From Hymenobacter edaphi (GTDB lineage Bacteria > Bacteroidota > Bacteroidia > Cytophagales > Hymenobacteraceae): 64,000 nt of DNA. The position numbers were made by a program, and so were the translations under genes. Shown here piece by piece: positions 25,039 through 33,185 of this stretch (the first letter of the stretch is position 1; every line of letters begins with the position of its first letter). The notes under the pieces were generated by a model. That model was not told the origin of the DNA. It made no database searches and worked only from the letters and a program-made list of their open reading frames with translations. The stretch covers positions 248,001 through 312,000 of the forward strand of contig NZ_QHKM01000004.1 of assembly GCF_003258365.1 (NCBI RefSeq), written 5' to 3'.

Positions 25039-25329
25039 ATGAACAAGCTCTTCACCCTGCTGGTTGCGGCCAGCCTGCTTACCGCCTGCAACAGCAAGCC
25101 CACCAACGAAGCCGAAACGCCCGCGGCCCCCACCGCCGCCACCGCCGATTCGGCCAAAATCCAGCAGCCCACCGACGAGGTGGCCCGCCCCGAAACCGAA
25201 GGCGGCACCGGCGACCAGACCAACACCGGCACCACCACCTACGTGTGTCCCATGAACTGCGAGGGCAGCACCAGCACCAAGCCCGGCAAGTGCCCGGTGT
25301 GCGAAATGGACCTGGAAAAGAAGGGCTAG
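25039..25329 (+). CDS. Heavy-metal-binding-domain lipoprotein
   Basis: A 96-residue lipoprotein (MNKLFTLLVAASLLTAC, lipobox LTAC) with a Pro/Thr/Ala-rich linker. It ends in TTTYVCPMNCEGSTSTKPGKCPVCEMDLEKKG. YVCPM..C plus GKCPVCEMDL is the signature of the small heavy-metal-binding domain found on copper and mercury efflux proteins. It is divergent from copA across the GTAC repeat array, so joint control is likely. Probable role: binding copper at the envelope. Confidence 0.85.
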   Translation: MNKLFTLLVAASLLTACNSKPTNEAETPAAPTAATADSAKIQQPTDEVARPETEGGTGDQTNTGTTTYVCPMNCEGSTSTKPGKCPVCEMDLEKKG

Positions 25330-25464
25330 GCCAGCATCCTGCACCGGTCGGGGCGGGGCAAACGGGGCCGGTGGCTTGCTGCCGCTCACCTGAGCCCGCC
25401 CGACCATGCCCCAGGCCAACCAAACCCTTCTGCAGGCCCGCCCGCGTGGCCACCTGATAGAAGC

Positions 25465-25528
25465 CCGGCCCGAACGCACAGCGGCCCGGTACCTGCGCAG
25501 GTACCGGGCCGCTGTGCGTTCGGGCCGG
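25465..25528. terminator. Perfect 64-bp palindrome without spacer
   Basis: Positions 25465-25496 are the exact reverse complement of 25497-25528 with no loop bases between them; I checked all 32 pairs. It lies between the convergent lipoprotein and porin genes and may stop both. The same segment includes CGCACAGCGG and its complement. The length and lack of a spacer are unusual. Confidence 0.85.
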
Positions 25529-25567
25529 TTTGCTGAGTTACCCGGGGCGAGCAGGGGCGCGGCGCGG

Positions 25568-26986
25568 TTAGTTGAACGACACCTGGTACTGGGCCACCAC
25601 GGCGCCCCGGTCGCTGGTGCGGTTGTACTTGCCGCTGCCGTCGGGGGTGAAGATGGGGCGGTTCTGGTAGGCCACGGTGAGCTTGGAGGTGTGCCCCAGC
25701 AGCAGCCAGTTTACGCCCACGTCGTAGTAGTTCATCGGGTCATTGAGGCGCTGGTAGCGGGCGTGCTCCAGGCTCACGTAGGGCATGAAGGTGGTCGAGC
25801 CCAGCAGGTTGTCGGGCAGCTTGTAGCCCAGCTGCCCGTACAGCACGTTGCCGGTGCCGTAGGCGGGCCAGCCGTTGCCGCCGTTGTTGATGGTGCTGGT
25901 GCCGGGCGCCACGCCGTTGGTGGGGCTCAGCGGGGCCGTGTTGCGGATGTAGTTCGGGCCGTAGTCGAGGTGGTAGAAGGCGGCGTAGGCGTTCAGGGCC
26001 TGCCCCTTATCGGCCGCCCCGATGGGCGCGTCGTAGTACGCATCGACGGCCCACTGCTTCATGGCCACCTGCACCGTGTCGGGGCCAGTGGCGGCGCCGC
26101 CGAGCGGGCCCGGGCGGTACCACATGGCCCGGGGCTGCACGATAAAGCCGGCGCCGAGGTTCAGCACCCGCTTTTTGCCCAGGTAGGTGCCCGCGGCGTA
26201 GGGCGTCAGGTTGCTTTCCGAGTCCAGAAACTGCCACTGCAGGTAGCCCTGGTACTGGGCCCGGGGCGCCAGGCTGGAAAATGCGGCTACGCCTACGGCC
26301 GGGGCGTTGGGAGGCACGATGAGCGGCTTGCTGATGGCTACGCGGTAGTCCAGCTTGCCGAGCTTGCCCTTGGCGTACACGCTCAGCTTGCGGCCGAACT
26401 GGTCGCTCACGTCGTTGGTGGTTTCGGCCACCAGCGGCAGGTCGAGGCCCATGATGGAGCCGGTGGCCGAAGCCGTGAAGCGCGACAGGCCGTTCCAGGC
26501 GCCCAGGCCGGTGCCCAGCGAGAGTTTGCTTTTCGCCACGGCGTACTCGCCCACCGCGTCGTGCAGGAAGAAGAACTGCTTCCGCTCGGAGAGGTAGCCG
26601 AAGTTGTTGATACCAATCTGCGAGTAGATGAACACGCGGTCGGTGAGCTGCCCGTAGAACTGGATGCGGAAGCGGCGAATGGCCGCGTCGAGGGTGCGCG
26701 GCTCGTTGCGGCCGTTGATGCGCGAGCCGGGATTGTTCTGGTTGTAGCGCAGCCAGGCCTGGTTGAGCAGCGTGAGCTTCACGTAGCGGCTCGCGTCCTC
26801 GTTGAGCGGCAGCTTGCCCTCCTTCAGCGGTACGATGGCGGGCGTGGCGGGGGCCTGCGGGGTGGGCGAGGCCTGGGCGGTCTGGGTATCGGACGAGGGC
26901 GGGGGAGTGGTCTGGGCGCGGGCACCGACCGGGCCGGCCAGGGCAAGCGAGGCCAGGGCGGCAGCGCGCCACCAATTTTGCAACAT
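25568..26986 (-). CDS. Outer-membrane porin family protein
   Basis: A 472-residue exported protein: signal peptide MLQNWWRAAALASLALAGPVGARA, a Pro/Thr/Ser/Gln-rich linker, then a long beta-barrel region. The barrel has alternating aromatic strands (YVKLTLLNQAWLRYNQNNPG, FRIQFYGQLTDRVFIYSQIGINNFGY, YDVGVNWLLLGHTSKLTVAYQNRP) and ends in a phenylalanine-asparagine strand, AQYQVSFN. The pattern is that of phosphate-selective-porin-like proteins of the Bacteroidota. Substrate unknown. Lying inside the copper island, it may affect metal uptake or be a bystander. Confidence 0.8.
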   Translation of the reverse strand: MLQNWWRAAALASLALAGPVGARAQTTPPPSSDTQTAQASPTPQAPATPAIVPLKEGKLPLNEDASRYVKLTLLNQAWLRYNQNNPGSRINGRNEPRTLDAAIRRFRIQFYGQLTDRVFIYSQIGINNFGYLSERKQFFFLHDAVGEYAVAKSKLSLGTGLGAWNGLSRFTASATGSIMGLDLPLVAETTNDVSDQFGRKLSVYAKGKLGKLDYRVAISKPLIVPPNAPAVGVAAFSSLAPRAQYQGYLQWQFLDSESNLTPYAAGTYLGKKRVLNLGAGFIVQPRAMWYRPGPLGGAATGPDTVQVAMKQWAVDAYYDAPIGAADKGQALNAYAAFYHLDYGPNYIRNTAPLSPTNGVAPGTSTINNGGNGWPAYGTGNVLYGQLGYKLPDNLLGSTTFMPYVSLEHARYQRLNDPMNYYDVGVNWLLLGHTSKLTVAYQNRPIFTPDGSGKYNRTSDRGAVVAQYQVSFN

Positions 26987-27156
26987 CAACACGGGATTGG
27001 GGGAGAAAACAGCGGCCGGCCGGGAAACCCGGCGCCGAAAGTATCCGCAAGGTACCCACGCCCACCCGAACGCGCGGCGCGGCCCCGCCCGAACGGCCGC
27101 AAAAAGTTGTAAGCCGCGCCCACGAATCCTGTACCGGCCGCGAGGCGCCGCGCCGC

Positions 27157-27164
27157 TAGCTTTG
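27157..27164 (+). promoter_or_regulatory. -7 promoter box TAGCTTTG
   Basis: Exact TAnnTTTG match 56 nt before the ATG of the copper chaperone gene. Confidence 0.65.
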
Positions 27165-27219
27165 CCAATACCCCGGAGGCCCACCGTTTGGGCCGGTTTC
27201 AAGCTGATCCGTTGTTTTT

Positions 27220-27429
27220 ATGAAAACCCTGCGTTTTACCACCACCATCAACTGCCAGAACTGCGTGCGCGCCGTCACGCCCGTGCTCAACGAGCTGGCC
27301 GGCCCCGGCCACTGGCAGGTCGACACGGCCACGCCCGCCAAAGTCCTGACCGTGCAATCCGACACGCTCACGCCCGGGCAGGTGGTGGCCGCCGTCGCGG
27401 AAGAAGGCTTCGAGATTCAGGAAGCGTAA
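27220..27429 (+). CDS. Heavy-metal-associated (HMA) domain protein, CopZ-like
   Basis: A 69-residue single HMA domain, beta-alpha-beta-beta-alpha-beta in outline. It opens MKTLRFTTTINCQNCVRAVTPVLNELAGPGHWQVD, with the metal-binding pair in NCQNC where the usual motif is MxCxxC, and Met is replaced by Ile-Asn. The second half (KVLTVQSDTLTPGQVVAAVAEEGFEIQEA) is typical. Likely a cytosolic Cu+ chaperone for CopA. Spacing Cx2C is intact, so binding should be possible. Confidence 0.88.
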   Translation: MKTLRFTTTINCQNCVRAVTPVLNELAGPGHWQVDTATPAKVLTVQSDTLTPGQVVAAVAEEGFEIQEA

Positions 27430-27685
27430 GCCGGTTTAAGCAAGGAAGGTGGCTTACAAGAACGTCATCCGGCGTACGGCGCCGCCGAACCGGAGGCCGA
27501 CGAAGTCAAGGACCTGCCTCGCACCACGCCCCAACTGACAGGCGCAGCCACCAAGGCCCATTCGTCCGGGCCGCGGTGGCTGCGCTTCGTAGTTGCTGAA
27601 GTTAGTGAAAAAGCGCCTGCACTTCATGGGCAGCGGCGGCGCCGTACGCCAGCCGAAGGATAACGGGCAACTTATCCCCCGTCAC
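27430..27685. other. Gap with one hairpin and no gene
   Basis: About 255 nt. GCGCAGCCACC (27542-27552) pairs with GGTGGCTGCGC (27575-27585), with GGCCC/GGGCC extending inside. It fits a terminator between the convergent chaperone and TVP38 genes. Short coding-like stretches such as VKKRLHFMGSGGAVRQP (27605-27655) are seen but no start, stop or family supports them. Confidence 0.5.
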
Positions 27686-28408
27686 CTAATTACCGGTCAC
27701 CTCTTTCCGGTGGGCCGCTTCCTGCGGGCGGTGCTTTTTGTCCCACCAGATGTAGCCGCCAAACAGCAGCAGCCCGCCGCCCGACACCCACAGCAGCCCG
27801 GTTTTCAGCCGGTCGCTGTCCTGCCCGAGGTAGGCCAGCAGCCCGATCAGGGGAATAATGGCCACGGCCGTCACGCTGATAAATTTCAGGTAGCCCATGC
27901 GGGCCACCCCCGCCACGAAGCTGATGGCGTCGTTTGAGACGATGGGCGTGAGCCGGGCCAGGGCCACCGCGCCCGCGCCGTAGCGCGTCACGAAGTCGGC
28001 CACCTTGTGCTCGGCCTTCTCGCCCAGCAGCCGGATGATGAAAGCCTCGCCCAGGCTGCGCCCGATCCAGTAGCCGAGGCTGCTGGCCGTGAGCACGCCC
28101 ACCCAGGCCAGCAAAGAGCCCCACCACGGCCCGTAGGCCAGCACGGCCACCAGGATGAGCAGGGCGTTGTTGATGACAAACAAAAACATCTGCGCCACCA
28201 TGGCCAGCACCAGCACCACCGGCCCCCAGAAGCCGAACTGGCGCACCCAGGCGGCCACCTGCGCCTGCTCGCCGCTGCGCAGCGCCGCCCAGCCGGCCTG
28301 CAGCTGCTGCTGAAAGGCGGGCCAGAAAAAGTAAGCGGCCAGCAGCGCCCCCAGAATGCCCAGGGTAATGTAGAGCGGCAGGTGCGTGGACTTGGGGCGG
28401 GTACTCAT
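27686..28408 (-). CDS. TVP38/TMEM64 family membrane protein
   Basis: A 240-residue multi-pass protein of the DedA/SNARE-associated superfamily. Landmarks are GPVVLVLAMVAQMFLFVINNALLILVAVLAYGPWWGSLLAWVGVLTASSLGYWIGRSLG and the conserved FVTRYGAGAVALARLTPIVSNDAISFVAGVARM, which carries the G-(x)n-R-(F/L)xPxxxxxxxxxxAG type motif. Such proteins are thought to move or scramble lipids, but substrates in bacteria are mostly unproven. I start at the ATG at 28408 (MSTRPKSTH). Confidence 0.87.
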   Translation of the reverse strand: MSTRPKSTHLPLYITLGILGALLAAYFFWPAFQQQLQAGWAALRSGEQAQVAAWVRQFGFWGPVVLVLAMVAQMFLFVINNALLILVAVLAYGPWWGSLLAWVGVLTASSLGYWIGRSLGEAFIIRLLGEKAEHKVADFVTRYGAGAVALARLTPIVSNDAISFVAGVARMGYLKFISVTAVAIIPLIGLLAYLGQDSDRLKTGLLWVSGGGLLLFGGYIWWDKKHRPQEAAHRKEVTGN

Positions 28409-28506
28409 GCGGGGAGGCGTAGGTTCTGCCCGGCAGTACGGCAACGCCCCGGGGCGGTTTGCCGTTTGGGCCCCTGAGGGCGCCGCTGCCGCCGCCCGCT
28501 CCGCCT

Positions 28507-29772
28507 ATGTTGCTCCGCCTTTTGCTGGTATGGCTGCTCGCCGCACCGCTGCCCGCCACCGCCTATTCCGTGCTCACGCACCAGGCCAACGTCGATACCT
28601 GCTGGCGCCGCTGCCTGCGCCCGCTGCTGGAGCAGCGCTACCCCGGCGCCACCCCCGAGCAGTGGAAGGAGGCCAAAAGCTACGCCTACGGCGGGGCCAT
28701 CGTGCAGGACATGGGCTACTACCCGCTCGGCTCCAAGCTTTTCACTGACCTCACCCACTACGTGCGCTCCGGCGACTTCGTGCGCAACCTGCTGCTCGAA
28801 GCCACGGACCGCAACGAGTACGCCTTTGCCCTCGGGGCCATGGCCCACTACGCGGCCGACATCAAGGGCCACTCCGAGGGCACCAACCGCGCCATGCCCT
28901 CGGTGTACCCCGAACTGGGCGCCAAGTTCGGGCCCGTCGTGACGTACTTCGAGGCGCCCATTCAGCACACCCAGCTGGAGTTTGCCTTCGACGTGGTGCA
29001 GCTGGCCGCCGGCCGCTACCGCTCCGATACCTACCACGACTTCATCGGCTTTCGGGTAAGCAAGCAGGTGCTGGAGCGCGCTTTTCTGAAAACCTACGGC
29101 CTGGAGCTCAAGCAGATTGTGCTCGACCTGGACGTGAGCGTGGCCACCTTCCGCTTCGCCGTCAGCCAGCTGATTCCCACCGCCGCCCGCGCCGCCTGGC
29201 ACGCCGAGCGCGACAACATCCGCAAGCTCGACCCGCAGGCCCGCCGCCGCGACTACCTCTACCAGCACAACGAGCGGAAATTCCGCCAGGAGTACGGCAC
29301 CGGCTACGACAAGCCCGGCTTCGGGGCCCGCGTCATGGCCAAGTTTATCAAGGTGCTGCCCAAAATCGGGCCGCTGCGGCCCTTCGCCTTCAAGCTGCCC
29401 ACGCCCGAGGCCCAGCAGTTGTTCAAGCAAAGCTTCGCCGACGTGATAACCGACTACTGCCGCCTGCTGACGGAAACGCGCCAGGCCCAGGCCGCGCACC
29501 CGGCTGCCCTGCCCAACTTCGACTTCGACACCGGCAAGCCCACCAAAGTGGGCGAGTACGGCCTGGCCGACGAAACCTACGGCGAGTGGGTGCGCAAGCT
29601 GGAAAAAGACAAGTTCTCGAACGTGACGGCCCCGGTGCAGGCCAACATCCTGGCCTTCTTCGACGGGGCCACCAAGCCCCCGCAGGCCGAGGAGGAAAAG
29701 GAGAAGAAAACCCTGAAGGAAACCCAGGCCGCGCTGCAGCTGCTGCGGGCGCTGGCGCCGCCGAAGCCGTAG
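28507..29772 (+). CDS. Secreted zinc-dependent phospholipase C-like protein
   Basis: A 421-residue exported protein: signal peptide MLLRLLLVWLLAAPLPATA. It carries the pattern of the zinc-dependent phospholipase C / S1-nuclease fold: YSVLTHQANVD (N-terminal His/Asp), then ALGAMAHYAADIKGHSEGTN, whose H-x3-D-x3-H ligands suit a Zn site. The C-terminal third is basic and helical and ends in a Lys/Glu coil (AEEEKEKKTLKETQAALQLL). Substrate unknown. A second, unrelated-looking member of the fold is at 54014-55222. Confidence 0.8.
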   Translation: MLLRLLLVWLLAAPLPATAYSVLTHQANVDTCWRRCLRPLLEQRYPGATPEQWKEAKSYAYGGAIVQDMGYYPLGSKLFTDLTHYVRSGDFVRNLLLEATDRNEYAFALGAMAHYAADIKGHSEGTNRAMPSVYPELGAKFGPVVTYFEAPIQHTQLEFAFDVVQLAAGRYRSDTYHDFIGFRVSKQVLERAFLKTYGLELKQIVLDLDVSVATFRFAVSQLIPTAARAAWHAERDNIRKLDPQARRRDYLYQHNERKFRQEYGTGYDKPGFGARVMAKFIKVLPKIGPLRPFAFKLPTPEAQQLFKQSFADVITDYCRLLTETRQAQAAHPAALPNFDFDTGKPTKVGEYGLADETYGEWVRKLEKDKFSNVTAPVQANILAFFDGATKPPQAEEEKEKKTLKETQAALQLLRALAPPKP

Positions 29773-29812
29773 TCGCCCAGGCAGAGGACGGCTGCACATC
29801 CGTTGCCTGGGC
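29773..29812. terminator. 10-bp inverted repeat after the phospholipase-like gene
   Basis: CGCCCAGGCA (29774-29783 region) pairs with TGCCTGGGCG ending at 29812, directly after the stop codon. The stem starts within a few bases of the TAG at 29770-29772; loop about 20 nt. Confidence 0.5.
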
Positions 29813-29868
29813 GAAAACGAGTTGGTCGTGCTGGGTAAGCCGCACGCGGGCGTGGTCACCCGGGAGCT

Positions 29869-29926
29869 TCAGCCCTGGCTGAGCAGCCACTGCAGCCGGG
29901 GCCCGGTTGATGAAGGTATTGAGGCA
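29869..29926 (-). pseudogene. Relic of the 3' end of the 144-aa gene (32110-32544)
   Basis: On the minus strand the segment reads LNTFIN, a frame break, then LQWLLSQG and a stop. The end of the intact gene is LDTFIDEGPAVQWLLRQG and a stop. DNA identity is high over about 57 nt (for instance the run GAGCAGCCACTGCA is identical in both), with a 2-nt gap. The 567-aa T9SS gene lies between the gene and the relic. It could be the tail of a third, deleted paralog or a duplicated end. Confidence 0.7.
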
Positions 29927-29929
29927 TTA

Positions 29930-29958
29930 GGGCGGGGGCCTGGGCAAGGCCCCCGCCC
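29930..29958 (-). terminator. Hairpin after the T9SS gene
   Basis: GGGCGGGGGCC (29930-29940) pairs with GGCCCCCGCCC (29948-29958) over a 7-nt loop, 29 nt past the stop of the secreted protein gene. No T-run. Confidence 0.65.
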
Positions 29959-29986
29959 CCGCACGACCGAAGGTGTCTGTGGCAGG

Positions 29987-31690
29987 CTACCTATAGTGTA
30001 GCCGTAGACTACGACTGCCGTGGGTAGTGGTGAGTTGCAGCACATACAAACCGGGCTTGAGGCCAGCAGCAGCGCCGTCGAATACGATGGAGCCTGCGCT
30101 GGCTGGCGTCAAGGTGCTAACAAGCTGCCCGGTGGTGTTGTACACGCGCAGGCTGCGCACCTGTTCGTTTGCGCCAAGGGCCAGATCGAGGGTGGCCGTG
30201 CCGTTAAAGGGGTTGGGATAGGCTGCGAAGCGCGTGGCTACCTGCCCAGCGCCTGGCTTAGCCGGCGCACCGCCTGCCCCGGGCCGCAGTGATACATTAT
30301 TATAAGGACTAGACTTGTAGGCGATGAGGCTCTGGGCTTCATCCAAAAAAGCGTACAGGGCGTCGTTGGTCCCAAATAAGCCGCCGGGCGTGGTGGCGGT
30401 CAGGCGGCCGGCTATAGCAGGCAAGTACTGGCTGCCGATTTCATTCTGGTTCACAATGGCGTAGCCGTCACCGTTGAACTGGTTGTAGTTCTGCACCGCG
30501 CCGGTGTTGTAGTCGAGTCGCAACTGCAGCACATCCTTGTCGCCATAGCGGGTGGCGGGGGCGGGCCCGCCATTCGTCCAGGCTACCAGGATGGCGTCGC
30601 CCGCGTAGGTCACCACCGGGCTTACAGCAGCGGCCAGGGCATATAATGGGGTTATGCCGTCGCCTGTTTCGTTGAGCACCGTTACCCTAGGCATATCAGC
30701 GAAGGTATCGTGTACCGGCAAGCTGCTGCGGGAGTTGTTGAGCCCAATAACTTTGCTGTCACTGCTGTTAGAATCGGTCAGCACCACCTCGTAACCGTAA
30801 GACCCGAAGCCGCCATAGTTGTGCGTAGCCGATATGCGCGGCGTGTTCAGGCGCCCGAAACCGGTGTATATGTCGATGTCCCGGGTTAAGAGGGTAGCAC
30901 CGGAACGCAGGTCAGCAACAGGTGGCTGAACCATGCGGATGGTTTGCGCAGCGGTAGCCGTATTGGTGGCTACGAACACGAACGAGGCCACGTCCAAGTC
31001 GTTCGATTCGTTGTTGGTGTTGCGGTTAAACGCTACGTCCGGCTGCGAGAAAACGAAGCCTGGCTGGTTGCCGACTACCTGATACACGCCGCCGAGGTTG
31101 GTGGTACTGGTGCTGGCCGTCAGGGCGAAAGTGCGGGCGTAGATGAGGCCGTTCTGCTCCCACACAATGACGGCCTCGCCGTTGTTGTTGACGTCCACGT
31201 TGGGGTTGGCGCACTGGCCTAGGCCGGTAGTATTTACCTGCGTGGAGCCTTTAATGGTGGTCAGGCTGGTGCCAGTGGCGTTCAGCTGACGCACTTCGTA
31301 AAAGATGTTGCCGTTGACGGTGTAGGTCACCAACATTTTGCCGGTGCCTACGCCAGTAGTGGAGGGACCAGGGTCTACTACCACATCCGGGTCCTGGGCG
31401 CCCGTGGCCAGCAATGGCAATGAACCAGTGGTGCCGTCCAGGTCCCAACCAAGGTAGCTGCCGTTGCTACTATCCCACACAATAGCTTTTAACAGCGCCC
31501 CACCAGTACCATAATAAGCTACCTCGCAGCCCGTGTTGAGCACCCCGGATACTCCTTGCGGAGAAGAAATTGGGTAGTCCTGAGTGGTGGCGGGGTAATA
31601 CGCCACCTGTGCCAAAGCAACGCCTGCGCTTAGGAAGATGATGACGGCTAGCGCGGCAGTGTAACGCGCAAGAGTTAAAACGTTTAGCAT
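29987..31690 (-). CDS. T9SS-secreted protein (567 aa)
   Basis: A 567-residue secreted protein. It has a signal peptide (YTAALAVIIFLSAGVALAQ), a long beta-rich body with repeated lines of the kind DVVVDPG..., NPNVDVNNNGEAVIVWEQNG and SQPDVAFNRNTNNESND (six-bladed or FlgD-like beta structure is possible), and a C-terminal type A sorting domain. That domain reads AAYPNPFNGTATLDLALG...RVYNTTGQLV...GLKPGLYVLQLTTTHGSRSLRLHYR. T9SS exports it and anchors it at the cell surface. GC and codon use look lower than in the neighbours. Two palindromes sit in its leader. Confidence 0.88.
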   Translation of the reverse strand: MLNVLTLARYTAALAVIIFLSAGVALAQVAYYPATTQDYPISSPQGVSGVLNTGCEVAYYGTGGALLKAIVWDSSNGSYLGWDLDGTTGSLPLLATGAQDPDVVVDPGPSTTGVGTGKMLVTYTVNGNIFYEVRQLNATGTSLTTIKGSTQVNTTGLGQCANPNVDVNNNGEAVIVWEQNGLIYARTFALTASTSTTNLGGVYQVVGNQPGFVFSQPDVAFNRNTNNESNDLDVASFVFVATNTATAAQTIRMVQPPVADLRSGATLLTRDIDIYTGFGRLNTPRISATHNYGGFGSYGYEVVLTDSNSSDSKVIGLNNSRSSLPVHDTFADMPRVTVLNETGDGITPLYALAAAVSPVVTYAGDAILVAWTNGGPAPATRYGDKDVLQLRLDYNTGAVQNYNQFNGDGYAIVNQNEIGSQYLPAIAGRLTATTPGGLFGTNDALYAFLDEAQSLIAYKSSPYNNVSLRPGAGGAPAKPGAGQVATRFAAYPNPFNGTATLDLALGANEQVRSLRVYNTTGQLVSTLTPASAGSIVFDGAAAGLKPGLYVLQLTTTHGSRSLRLHYR

Positions 31691-32109
31691 AAGAATTAAG
31701 GAAAAGGAAGAAACACCTGCGTCACCGTGACGCAGGGATGAAATAAATCCAGGATAGTAAGACGCACCGGTGCGCTAACCGGTGCGGGGCAAGTGTAAAT
31801 GACTTCAGTTGCTCCGCTACTGGAAAAAAGCAGCTTGGCGGTAGCGGCAGGGTTGCGTGCGAATGACACGCAGGAGCAAACGCTAATGGGCGCCCGATCA
31901 GGACCGCGCTATCAGCAGGCTAAATGTAAGCCGGATAAGCCATGTTTGGGAGGGCTCGATTGGATGGCATTTTTGCGGGTACCTTGTAAAATCCCTATCC
32001 GGTGGCCGGTTGCTGCGTTGCTGCAGATTTGTGGCCTGCTTGGCGAGATGCTGCCCGCTGGCTTATCCGTACGTAGCAACAGCCGACGCAGGGCTGCAGC
32101 TGAGCCGCA
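31691..32109 (-). promoter_or_regulatory. 419-nt upstream region of the T9SS gene with two palindromes
   Basis: CCTGCGTCAC-C-GTGACGCAGG (31716-31736, 10-bp arms) lies 26 nt before the ATG. GCACCGGT-6-ACCGGTGC (31764-31785, 8-bp arms) lies 48 nt further out. Both look like operator sites or small hairpins in the leader. The remaining part, 31790-32109, is of mixed composition and holds no convincing gene, although short frames exist. No sigma consensus was found with confidence. Confidence 0.5.
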
Positions 32110-32544
32110 TCAGCCCTGCCGGAGCAGCCACTGCACGGCCGGGCCCTCGTCGATAAAGGTGTCGAGGCGGTAGAGCTGCGCGGGGGCCTGGGCTACGGCG
32201 GTGGCGTCGCGTAGGCCCGCGTCGCGGCGCAGCTCGTGGGCCCGCATGGGTGAGAGCAGGTAGGCCACGTACAGCGTAGCCGGCGCCAGGGCGGCGGCGG
32301 ACTCGGGCAGCAGGTGCTCGGCCACCCAGCGGGAGGGCACCGCGTCCAGCTCGGTGCGGCGGCGCACATCTACCAGCCAGCGGGTGGCCTGCCGGGCCAG
32401 GCCCATAGCCAGCGCCGCCCGAAAGCCCTGCTGCAACTCGGCAAAGGTGACGGCCCGCAGCCAGCGCACGGCCAGCGTCTGCAGGTCGGGGCGGTAGGAG
32501 AGGTCGAGGAAGTCGAAAGAAGGCAAATCAGAGGAACTACTCAT
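32110..32544 (-). CDS. Conserved hypothetical protein, STAS-like paralog A
   Basis: A 144-residue protein: SYRPDLQTLAVRWLRAVTFAELQQGFRAALAMGLARQATRWLVDVRRRTELDAVPSRWVAEHLLP, ending LDTFIDEGPAVQWLLRQG. The order strand-helix-strand (WLVDVRRR)-helix looks like a SpoIIAA/STAS-type fold, which is an inference from pattern only. It has a paralog 63 nt upstream (32608-33015) sharing the frame RPDLQ.L..RW...FA.LQ...A........WL.DVRRR.EL. Its 3' end has a relic copy at 29869-29926. No catalytic residues are seen. Confidence 0.75.
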   Translation of the reverse strand: MSSSSDLPSFDFLDLSYRPDLQTLAVRWLRAVTFAELQQGFRAALAMGLARQATRWLVDVRRRTELDAVPSRWVAEHLLPESAAALAPATLYVAYLLSPMRAHELRRDAGLRDATAVAQAPAQLYRLDTFIDEGPAVQWLLRQG

Positions 32545-32607
32545 GGGGCAAACTTACCGGGCCAGCCGGCCTGGGGTAATGGCGGTGAGGAGAGCAGGAA
32601 GCAGCCG

Positions 32608-33015
32608 TCAGCCTCGCAGCCACTCCATGGCCGCACCCTCGTCGCCGAACAGCTGCAAATGATAGGGGCGGGTGACCTGCTGCCCGTAAGCCAGGGTGCG
32701 GCGCTGAAACTCGTCGCGCTCGTACACGGCCATGCGCGCGGGCGAAGCCAGGGCGGCAATGCGCAGCGGCGGCCGACCGAGCTGCGCGGCGGCGCGCGGA
32801 AAAAAGTCGTGGATGGTCCACTCGGCCAGCTCCGGGGCCAGCTCCTCGCGGCGGCGCACGTCGAGCAGCCAGCTGTGGGCCTGGTGCGCGGCCGCTTCCT
32901 GCAGCACGGCCTCAAAATCAGCCTGCAGCTGGGCAAAGGGGGCATCGGCGGGCCAGCGGGCCACGAGTACCTGCAGATCGGGGCGGTACTGAACGGAGCA
33001 GGAGGGCGGGAGCAT
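32608..33015 (-). CDS. Conserved hypothetical protein, STAS-like paralog B
   Basis: A 135-residue paralog of the neighbouring 144-aa protein: VQYRPDLQVLVARWPADAPFAQLQADFEAVLQEAAAHQAHSWLLDVRRREELAPELAEW, ending LQLFGDEGAAMEWLRG. The pair keeps RPDLQ, WLLDVRRR and the final EGxAxxWL. I use the ATG at 33015. Together they look like a tandem duplication. Function unknown; a regulatory, protein-binding role is possible. Confidence 0.75.
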   Translation of the reverse strand: MLPPSCSVQYRPDLQVLVARWPADAPFAQLQADFEAVLQEAAAHQAHSWLLDVRRREELAPELAEWTIHDFFPRAAAQLGRPPLRIAALASPARMAVYERDEFQRRTLAYGQQVTRPYHLQLFGDEGAAMEWLRG

Positions 33016-33185
33016 ACGCAGCAAGTTAGTACCCCGGCGCGAAAGGCGGGCCCGCCTTTCGAGCCCCGTTTGGGGCAGCGCGGCCAGCGGGCGTAGCTTT
33101 GCGCCATTTGTCCCGGGCCGTATTGCGCGGGCCCGTCCCGGTGGAGTGCTCCGTCGGTCTGCCCGCCCGCCTTGTTACTTCTGCT

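Noticed and set aside
23308-25329. A 673-codon plus-strand frame across copA
   Set aside because: Antisense shadow; only its last part, from 25039, is a real lipoprotein gene.
29780-29880. A plus-strand text LHIRCLGENELVVLGKPHAGVV as a small gene
   Set aside because: No start codon and no family; it overlaps the hairpin and the relic of the minus-strand gene.
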